Shown: positions 56,378 to 64,000 of the stretch, piece after piece
How the letters are laid out: the number at the start of each line of letters is the position of its first letter
Numbering within the stretch: the first letter of the stretch is position 1
DNA from: Diphasiastrum complanatum
Taxonomy: Eukaryota; Streptophyta; Lycopodiopsida; Lycopodiales; Lycopodiaceae
DNA length: 64,000 nt
Reading direction: 5' to 3'
NCBI GenBank assembly: GCA_029204225.1
Contig: CM055093.1
Location: 29,833,777-29,897,776 of the forward strand
Made by a program: the position numbers and the translations under genes
The notes under the pieces: model-generated
Told to the model about the DNA's origin: nothing
The model's database searches: none
The model's input: only the letters and a program-made list of their open reading frames with translations

Positions 56378-56840
56378 TTAGTGTCTACATTGGTAACTTA
56401 GATGGCCATATCTCTCATGCCAAAACCTATTCACATCACCATCTTTGGCTGTATAAGCATGTTGATTTGGGAGAGTCATGCATAATTTATAGAGGCCATC
56501 TTCTTGCATCCCCTTGTCTACAACCTTCCTACTATCAGCCTTGTCCTTGAGAAAACAAGCTAAATCATCAAATACAACTTTCATACTTTGCTTGGTGATA
56601 GCACCAACATGAAGGTTCTTTGCAAGCCCTTGTACATAAGGACATTCAATATGACCTTTGCCTCTCTTGATGGAAGCTTGACTGAAACTATGCCCTTGCC
56701 CTTGCCCTTGACCTTGTGTGTAGAATTGTCACCCAAGCACACCTTGTACCCATCGCTTACCTCTTCAAAAGAACTAAACCAATCGCTATGAGGAGTCATG
56801 TGCTTGAAGCCCCAGAATCAATATACCAACCACCATAAGT
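56378..56840 (-). pseudogene. copia protease and pre-integrase of element D
   Basis: The protease begins WYIDSGASS at 56,805-56,835, then, after a shift, HMTPHSDWFSSFEEVSDGYK ... VKLPSREAKVILNVLMYKGL. The pre-integrase frame at 56,378-56,584 has GLYKLCMTLPNQ and VNRFWHERYGHLSYQ, the standard WH-R-GH-S motif that opens copia integrase. D-S-G active site present. Two shifts. Confidence 0.85.
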
Positions 56841-56959
56841 GGTTTGTGCAGCCAATGGACCAAAAAAAAGCTCAATTTTTTCTTGTCATGTTGCTCCTCC
56901 TTTGCAACTCCATATAAATAGTTCCCATATTGCTTCTGGGATCTTTTTCCTTGATAAGC

Positions 56960-57660
56960 TTGCTCTTCTTGCACTCAAAAGCAAAATTGCCATATTTCTT
57001 GCATCGTGGTATGGAAGAGGAATTCGAGGTCTGTCCTTCTAACACTTGCTCTGGGTTCTAAAATGATCTTTTCAATTTTTCTTTACCTTTCTACTTATCC
57101 TTGGCAAACTGCTCCTTAGAAGCAAAGGCATGCTCCTGAAAATCCTCCCTTTCAAAGAGGTTCACCCGTCTCATCTCCTCCTATTTCAAGAGGCCATACT
57201 TTTCCAAATGAATGGATTCTATCCCTAGCAAAAATCATTGTCACATGATTTTCAAAAGCATATGCCAAGCTATTCAAAACCAATGGCAACAAATCCATGT
57301 CAACAACACCCTATTGTACAGCTACATGTTGATATCCAAGTTCCTAGAGAGATAATAAGTGATTGAATCCCCCAGGTATCCATCCTATGAAAATGAAGCT
57401 CTTTTTTTTGTTTAAAAACCCTACCTATGTTGGCAATCTCAAACATGGCTTTAAAAATTGCCCAAGCTTGAACTAGTCCCTTGCATCTCTAATGTGAGGG
57501 ATGATGTTATCCTTCACTAGCAAATTCATGAGATCGAGTTCTAAAGTAGGAACAAGTTTTCTACCTATTACTATATCCCAACATTCTTTTCCTTCAAGAA
57601 GTTTTTCCATCTTAAACTTCGAGACATGATAATTAGTGTCATCTAGCTTGCTGCTCCATT
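56960..57660 (-). pseudogene. copia gag of element D
   Basis: Starts LDDTNYHVSKFKMEKLL-like at ~57,650 with KECWDIVIGRKLVP, the copia gag pattern, then many stops. A degenerate zinc knuckle RCKKYGNFAFECKKS at about 56,960-57,020 has lost one cysteine and the histidine. Much decayed. Confidence 0.65.
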
Positions 57661-57880
57661 AAGCGAAATTTCACACAGGCTAGACATGATTAGATAAAGA
57701 AAAGTGAAAGAAGGCAAACTAACGTTTGGACCCCAGCTCAGGTATTATGCCACTTGATGAACACCACTCAGCGTCTAACTTTGACCCTTGTCCAAGATCC
57801 ACTTGGCACCACCATAGAATCTCTCTACAAGTGTGTCCTAATTCTCCACAACTTCTAGGAAATTGCTCAAAAACCAATTT

Positions 57881-58257
57881 CATTAGAGGAGTTTTGAGCT
57901 CCAAAAAGACCCTTTAAGAATTTGTGCAAGATGTAGTTTATATTATTAAAATATTTAGCACTAATACTTTTGACTTGCCATAACTTTTTAATCATAGCTT
58001 AGAAGTATACCATGTAACATATCATTGGAAAGCCCTTGTCAAGGGCTTTCCAATGCACCAAACTCCGCTAAATTCGGATTTACCACTAAAAAGTTATGCC
58101 ATTTTTAGTGTGGAATTAAAATGTGGACTCAAAAAGTTACGTTACGTAGATTTCAAATTTGAGTGTTTTGATTGGTCCATGTGTAAGAAAACATTGAGAA
58201 AAAATATAAAAAAAATCTTTACAAAGGGTCTTTTTTGGATTTAGAACTCCTCTAATG
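57881..58257. mobile_element. MITE-like foldback element in leader of copia D
   Basis: Terminal inverted repeats of ~37 bp: left CATTAGAGGAGTT ... AAAAAGACCCTTT, right the complement CATTAGAGGAGTT ... AAAAAAGACCCTTTG. 377 bp in total, non-coding, AT-rich, with a perfect 33-bp palindrome in the middle (58,023-58,055). It interrupts the copia leader, so it is younger than D. The target duplication was not resolved and the superfamily is unknown. Confidence 0.75.
58023..58055. other. perfect 16-bp-arm palindrome
   Basis: CATTGGAAAGCCCTTG, one base, then the exact complement CAAGGGCTTTCCAATG. It sits inside the foldback element and would form a tight hairpin. Confidence 0.92.
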
Positions 58258-58384
58258 GTTTGCTATGACTATCATCCTCATAATGATAGCTCTCCATCAA
58301 TACCAACTGCAATCTGAAAACATCTATAACGCTAGCAGTTCACACACTTTCAAAATTAAGGTGCTTACTCAACGATTTGATCAA

Positions 58385-58396
58385 GCTCTGATACCA
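58385..58396 (-). other. tRNA-iMet primer binding site of copia D
   Basis: Minus strand reads TGGTATCAGAGC, adjacent to the LTR end at 58,397. Confidence 0.88.
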
Positions 58397-58821
58397 TGTT
58401 GAAACCTATAGATAATCCTATATAGCATCACAACTATGATAGATGACAATAAATACATTAATTGCATAATAGAAATCATTCGGATACATGGAGAATCAGG
58501 AGGGCGTGGTAATCCCTCAAGATCCAAAAGATCTTGGTGCCACATATTCGCCTCTAGGTTTCAAGTGGACCATGTCTCCTACTTGACTTACAGAATGGTA
58601 AAGAATTGTGGGAATATGGTAGGGGGGCAAGTTTCCCTCCTTATAAGAAACTAGGGTGTGCCCTAGGACAAATTAATATTGTCATCGTTGCTTCTTAATG
58701 CCCTAGCGAGACTTCTTGTCGTCTTCTCAGAGTTTAGGCTTGCACCTCTTCTTGAGAGAGCATTAGTAGTATGGGAAACTTGCGACGCTTGCAAGTATGA
58801 ATAGTTCTGATGATGTTAACA
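58397..58821 (-). repeat. 5' LTR of copia D
   Basis: On minus from TGTTAACATCATCAG to ...GGTTTCAACA, 425 bp, with TGTT/AACA ends and the PBS next to it. Confidence 0.75.
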
Positions 58822-60706
58822 GCTACCATATCAAGCTAAGATGTCAGCTACGTAGAATTTAAGTACATTGAGGAATAGCAATTTGTCAAAAACATGTGGA
58901 GCTAAAGATTCCCATACAAAAACACTACAATAGCAGCTTGTAACAAAAACAGGTTAGACACTTTCTAAACTGTCATTAGAAAGTCAGGAATAGAAATTAA
59001 CAATCCCTGTTACACTCAGACCATAGGATTTTGCAAACCATCTGACTGCTTTCAAGTGGACCAAACAAAATTGTGGTTCACCATTACCTACATTGTGAAG
59101 TTCAGTGGACTAAACTTGACCTCACAAGCCGATAATGTCCTAACAGCCAAGCATTGTCCTGTTCTCCCATGTTGTGCTCAAAAATCTGATTAAATAACAG
59201 CATCAACCTGGACCTATGGTTACAGCTTCTCATAGTGGCCTCCTAGTTTGAAAAAGTTGCTGGTGTGCCAGAATGATAACAATAGCCTTGTTGCTAACAA
59301 TCTTTACAAGATTAAACGAATTCTGAATACTGGAGGTGGCCAGATTCTAAAGTAGTCTCATAACCACAAATCTCCATGAAAGTGAGAAAATGGAACCTTA
59401 CCTATAAGTCCTTTTCCATAATCCTTTGCATCAGTTAACAACTATATTGGCTGGAGCTCTAGTGCATATTCCAAGTCCTTTGATGGGCCACTCTGCCAAG
59501 ATCATTTAGCAAGTGTCTGATAGATGCCGTTCGCTACCTGACTTCATCAGCCACCGAACAATGTCACCAAACATGAACAATGCTAAAGACTTGTAGCATG
59601 CATAGTCCATTATGCATAAAAAGCCTATGTACTTTACAACATAACAAATAATGTATTTCATTATATTATGAATCATTTTCCATGAAACCTTGAATAATGA
59701 GAATATCTGCTCAGTGTGGCAACATTGAAGAGTTTGTGTCTTAGATTAGCGGCCTGGCAGAGAACCTCCTTCATGGTGATTGTGCTAGATATTACCATTA
59801 TATTTTAAATTTCCATTTACTACATATTTTCCTATTCTTTGAGTATTACACCATGCTCATTGTTCTTTCTTGAAACTAACAGAAGAAACGCTTTCGCTAC
59901 AGTATGATATTTTGAAATAAAAGAAAAATCCTTTTGAGAATGGGATTACAAGGAATTTGGAATTTGCATAAGTGTTGTTTGAACAATAATTAGCTGAGAA
60001 AACTTAACAACACTAACCAAGGTTGGGACTGGCATGTATGCTAGCAAAAGTATCTGCTATCTACAGGCAAAAGGATAAAATGCATATAGTAAGTTCACAT
60101 TTTCACAAATGATAATGAGAAATGTTTTCTAATTTATGTTTGTGTTGGTTGAAGGAAACATTGATATGAAGAATATCTGAATCAAAGTTAGAGGACAACT
60201 TTTTGGGGTTTTGGAAAGATGATCAAAGTTCCTGGAAAGAAGATCAAAATACACCCCCACAAAGTGGAACATGCCTAGATAGATGTTCTTCTCGTTTCTT
60301 TGGGCAGTACCTACTACTACAAACGCTCCTTATATAGTAGGTAGAATTGGAGGAACACAACTCTTCTTGACCATTAGAACTATATTAATGCAATTCGTTG
60401 TTTTCCAATCATTGCATCTATGTTTGGTTCACCTGTATTTATATTGCTTTTGCACCAGGAACTGAAGACCAAAAGTCAAAATAAAATGTGGCAACAAAAT
60501 CAAGCAATATGACTCTGATTGAATGAAGCTTATCTCTTGTAATAGACTGTTAGAACTTTTATAATCCTTGCAAAGTAATTTCGTAGCTAAAACATATTAT
60601 ACTAACCAACCATCTTCATAATGACTTTAATGAGCCTTCCAAGCTAGAATTTAGCAAAACTAAAACTGTAACTTGAAAGATGTCAAAGGAGTAAAAGGAT
60701 AAGTAC
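58822..60706. other. spacer or intron, no NAGLU exon found
   Basis: On minus this should hold the intron after the 60.7-kb exon and perhaps the next exon (WGGPL...). I found no match. No other gene supported. Confidence 0.5.
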
Positions 60707-60792
60707 CTGTGTAGATTGCCCATTCGAGCCCAAGCTAGAAAAGCTGGACCTCCGAAGTAGTCATCCAAATCTTCTCTAGTTAAATTGAACTT
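60707..60792 (-). CDS. NAGLU: alpha-N-acetylglucosaminidase, N-terminal-half exon 3
   Basis: Minus-strand exon reading [18 protein letters not shown] then [10 protein letters not shown], a hallmark NAGLU segment (F.GPAFLAW.RMGNLH). The donor CACAG|GTACTT is clear. The acceptor is best placed at GTGAG|AAGTTC, which joins exon 2 (...QKGFQ) with the family's expected length; an upstream AG (60,798) would add two residues. 28 codons plus two bases. Confidence 0.87.
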
Positions 60793-62980
60793 CTCACTCT
60801 AAGAAATGCAAACCAAGAAACTACATCGGGAAGCAAGCACGTTAATTAAGCTCGTTGCATACATATAAGATAGAAACAAAGAATAGATATGAATTTTGCT
60901 GAAGTACATTGCAAAATAAGAGTAAACAATGGAACTGTATCGGTATCTTACCTATAAATGTGAATTCGTTTGCAGACACTAGAGCCATCAATGAAGAAGT
61001 TTTCAAATTCAAATGTTACTTAAAAGGCTTAGATTAAGGCCAAGCATCAAGGATAAGAGCCACAATGGCAGAAGGAAATTACATTCTCCACAGGAAATTT
61101 ATCACCACCATCACAATCTTGAACTTTGCCCGATTTAATCCTCGCGTGCCATTAAAAACTGCAATTGATGGGAAAGTTGGCAGTGACAAAAGGATCACCA
61201 AATTCAAGAATATCATAAGGGAATAATGACAGGAAATTCTGACTTCAAAGGAATCTATGAAAGAAAGAGGCTCATGAACAAATTTTCTAATGTGCAAATC
61301 AGGAGAACCATATGCAATATGCACATGAGCAATGATGGTGATGAGTCAAAAAGAAAGACACCACTATGCTTCACATGTTAAGGCATGTAAATATGGGCCA
61401 AAAAAGGGAGCTGATGTTGTCTTTAAAGGTACCTTGTTGATGGGGCTATTGATTGGACAAAGCACCCTCATATTCTGGATTCCAATCTTGGCATTGCACC
61501 TTCTATCCTAGAAAAGATATCAGAGGCTCGAGCAAGATCCTATTGTATCGCTTTGTGATATTGAAATCCTTGATGTCAAACAGAGATGTTACTCATGATA
61601 ATAGATACTGCTGAGAAGAAATTCATGTAGTAATGAAAAAGAGACAAAATACAATGCCAAACCATCAACACAAAACAACTTCGCACAACTCCATGTCGTT
61701 GATACCCAACACAAGTTCCTATCAAAGTCCCCAGAGAATCCTCTTCAGATAATCCAATGCTGACTAAGAACAAGATCACAGAAAAAGTATCACATTATAA
61801 TGATGATTACAATGTAAAATTGTTCTCAACAGGTTATTGTTCCCAAGCTAGTCTCATCATCCTCAAGCTGTTCATTCTTTTGACTTCTGTACATCACTAC
61901 TCCTCTCATCCTCAATCAGATATGTCACCCCGAACTTCCCTGCTTGCTACATCCTGCATTTATCCATGTTTAATACGGTTGTCATCCAGCCCTCCTCCAC
62001 TTGATCTGTAGGTCTGCTCACGGCCTTTTGCAATTATCAAACTCTCCTACATCTACAATTAGAATCCAACTAACTTCAAGGTCTCGGCATCACATTGCTC
62101 ATGTTGTTATCAGACATAGAAAGAACCTCTTCACGATCCCACACTGAAGGCACATACTAGACTTCAATTGCTACAAAGACTGACATTCTGATACAATGTT
62201 CCCTCATTGGAGATGCATCAAACCATAACCATTAACCAATAGCTTTTCCAAGCCTAATCCCAAATGATAAACTTACCTGAATGCAATATTGTGAACATTA
62301 CGTAACTTCCCTTGTCTCCCGAGTCCCAACTTTTCATATGGGTCACAAAATCCTGCATTGCTACAAATGCTTCCAAATTGTCATTGATTCTTGAAGGGAA
62401 TAAGGGATAAGGGAAATTTGTATGTCCTTATTGGTTATCCAAGCCAGCAAATATGCTGGAAATATCTTGATCCCTTTTGAAACGATGAACTTAAAGGTCG
62501 TCTGCACATTCCTACTTTCATGTCGTTATCCTAATTGTACAAAGGAAAATAACTAGGTACTATGCAAACATGAAAGAGATTTGCCTTCAAGTACCAATAA
62601 ACACGTTTTGTTTGTAGATGTTTAACTTACCTGCCTCAAAGGGCACAAGTATCAGATAAGAGAGGTGGATGTACAAGAGAACCCAAAAAGTCAAAAATCA
62701 TGGGCTCTTTCTTGAGATCCTTCTGTGCTTCCTAACTGTGTAAAAGGGTAGCTTTCTCAAATTTGATTTTCTGTAGTCCTAGTTTTACAGAGATTGTGGG
62801 TCAAAATCATAGACAGCCAATAAATAAAAAAACATATGCAACTGTTGCATACTTTCAAGTGCAGGACTACCTGCTTTGAAAACAATTGACATCTATAAGA
62901 ACCTTCGGTTAAGCCTCACATTGAAGAACAAGAGCATATCATTTTTGACAACATTTTAAATCGGTTTAAAAAATTTCCAC
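60793..62980 (-). other. NAGLU intron between N-terminal exons 2 and 3
   Basis: About 2.2 kb of AT-rich sequence without recognised exon or transposon. Confidence 0.6.
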
Positions 62981-63102
62981 CTGGAAACCCTTTTGCCAAA
63001 TTGCTTCCTGTCCGGTGAATGCCAATGGTAGGTTGATACCTTGCAACGCCATCCAATCAATCTCCTTTTCCCATCTTTTCCAATTCCACCAAACAAAGGA
63101 GT
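62981..63102 (-). CDS. NAGLU: alpha-N-acetylglucosaminidase, N-terminal-half exon 2
   Basis: 122-bp minus exon after CTCTGACAG, completing a split codon and reading [20 protein letters not shown], then [17 protein letters not shown]. This is the most conserved block of the GH89 N-terminal half ([23 protein letters not shown]). The donor is CCAG|GTGGAA in phase 0; an alternative AAGG|GTTTCC (62,989) would break phase with the next exon. No stop. Confidence 0.9.
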
Positions 63103-63752
63103 CTGTCAGAGATTTGAAACATTATCTGTGATTAGGACTTGTTCAAGTTTACCAATTCTATCATCTATGCCATAGGTTTAAAGCTCAACAGCATCAGTAA
63201 ATAGCTGTCAAAGAAACAATAAATAGCTTTAAATTCAAGAATAAAACCAAATCATTATGGGACTCAAAGGAAAGGACGTGATGGGTTAGGTCACTTTGAC
63301 AAATTCAATCTCTCATACTTCTTAGTTTATCAACAACCCACCTCCAGTCTTCTACCACGAAGGATCACAGTGGCATTAAACTGAAATATCTCTACTCTCC
63401 CATACCTTCTTGGTCAAACAAGGACCAACCTCCTGTCTTCTGCCATGAAGGATCATACTAAATTAAAACATCTAAAGCCTAAGGCTTATTGCCTGCTGCT
63501 GAAGGTTCTGCTTGAATACAAAAAGATACATATCAAATAGCAGAAAGTAAGTCAATATTGCTACAAAATAGACACACAGTATCATGAAACGTGCAGAGCC
63601 ACATTTCAATCATAAATAGATTCTGTTTTATGCTTTGTGAGTTGTTACTTGTAGAATTTTCCAATACTTGACTCACTCTTTGCCACCTGAAATTACATGT
63701 TTCTGACCTTTACTTCTTTTCTCAACAAAAGAAGCGACAAGCGACAACTCAC
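63103..63752 (-). other. NAGLU intron between N-terminal exons 1 and 2
   Basis: 650 bp. Contains two copies of CCTCC-GTCTTCTACCACGAAGGATCA-type sequence at ~63,340-63,390 and ~63,428-63,472, a local duplication. Confidence 0.65.
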
Positions 63753-63952
63753 AACTAGATGTCACCACGTTCTAATAGTAACTCCAGGGTACTGGCCTCT
63801 GTATCAATACACCACCGTCCCCTACTTTTGGTAAGAACCCCGGTTGCGGAACAGTCGTCAACTGAGAACCTCCAGTTATTTCCCATGAGATGTGGATTCT
63901 ACACCAACAATGCAGTCCTGCACATAGCTCTACACCTGTAGTTCCCTTGATA
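63753..63952 (-). pseudogene. NAGLU: alpha-N-acetylglucosaminidase, N-terminal-half exon 1 with in-frame stop
   Basis: A 200-bp minus exon with acceptor TTGCAG and donor AGTT|GTGAGT, reading IKGTTGVELCAGLHCWCRIH ... LIQRPVPWSYY. It matches the family's IKGTT..E...GLHWYLKY.C..H.SW and RPVPWNYYQN.VT. Two lesions: a TAG at 63,772-63,774 where the family has Q, and loss of four residues (the YLKY region), an in-frame 12-bp deletion. Splice phases still agree with exon 2 (T|AC). Upstream exons lie beyond the window end. Confidence 0.86.
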
Positions 63953-64000
63953 CTGCAAGCAGTAATCAAAAAATGTTAGCATGAAGGCATGTTACAGACA

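Larger units (their letters stand above)
56360..58821 (-). mobile_element. Ty1/copia element D, 5' part
   Basis: On minus: 5' LTR (58,821 to 58,397), PBS, a leader/gag start interrupted by a foldback element, gag, protease and pre-integrase, ending near 56,360 before the integrase core. Frameshifts in each domain. The rest of pol and the 3' LTR are absent. It lies in what would be an intron or flank of the minus-strand NAGLU exons. Confidence 0.82.

Noticed and set aside
61079-62011. Short frames within the NAGLU intron considered as extra exons
   Set aside because: Exons 2 and 3 join in phase without them and none resembles the family.

Overview
The window is nuclear DNA from a land plant with a large, repeat-dominated genome. 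Evidence for this: chromodomain-bearing and non-chromodomain Ty3/gypsy elements, Ty1/copia elements primed by initiator tRNA-Met, spliced exons with GT/AG borders, AT-rich spacers, and long GA/TC microsatellites. A transposase-like gene (19.7-24.6 kb) is of a kind I associate, from memory, with mosses, lycophytes, ferns and conifers, so a non-flowering plant is plausible but not proven. Almost nothing here is an intact gene.

The only recognisable host coding sequence is alpha-N-acetylglucosaminidase (NAGLU type). It appears in two halves on opposite strands. Four clean exons for the C-terminal half lie on the plus strand at 33,963-35,904. Three exons for the N-terminal half lie on the minus strand at 60,707-63,952, the first carrying an in-frame stop. 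The middle exons were not found. This is either an inverted or broken gene, two partial paralogues, or an assembly join.

Layout. 1-0.64 kb: compound TG/GA microsatellites in a larger repeat. 0.79-1.39 kb: remnant resembling the C-terminal part of an N4/N6 DNA methyltransferase. 1.9-2.6 kb: 24-bp minisatellites. 2.9-5.3 kb: broken retroelement-like ORFs with a coiled coil. 6.2-10.8 kb: minus-strand gypsy element A (pol, PBS, 5' LTR), inserted into the RT of an older relative A2 (10.8-13.1 kb). 16.1-17.8 kb: AT-rich satellite with a ~500-bp higher-order unit. 18.1-18.6 kb: array of five hairpin-forming palindromes. 19.7-24.6 kb: decayed transposase/SWIM gene, split by a minus-strand copia fragment. 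25.3-25.9 kb: gypsy integrase tail. 26.7-30.4 kb: tandem repeats, a very long GA tract and a copia fragment. 34-36 kb: NAGLU C-terminal exons.

38.7-49.8 kb is a nest of plus-strand gypsy elements. B (gag, protease, integrase) holds a copia 3' LTR and is cut by element C (LTR, PBS, gag, protease, RT). C is cut by chromovirus E (gag to chromodomain, then an LTR that is itself followed by a PBS). 51.1-52.9 kb: a 5' LTR fragment related to that of A, fused at a TC microsatellite to a minus-strand gypsy RT/RNase H fragment. 56.4-58.8 kb: minus-strand copia element D holding a MITE-like foldback element. 60.7-64 kb: NAGLU N-terminal exons and introns.

Functionally the window reads as successive retroelement insertions, deletions and local iteron amplification around a disrupted glycosidase locus. 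All retroelement ORFs carry frameshifts or stops, so none looks autonomous. Homology calls were made by eye from motifs; no database search was run.
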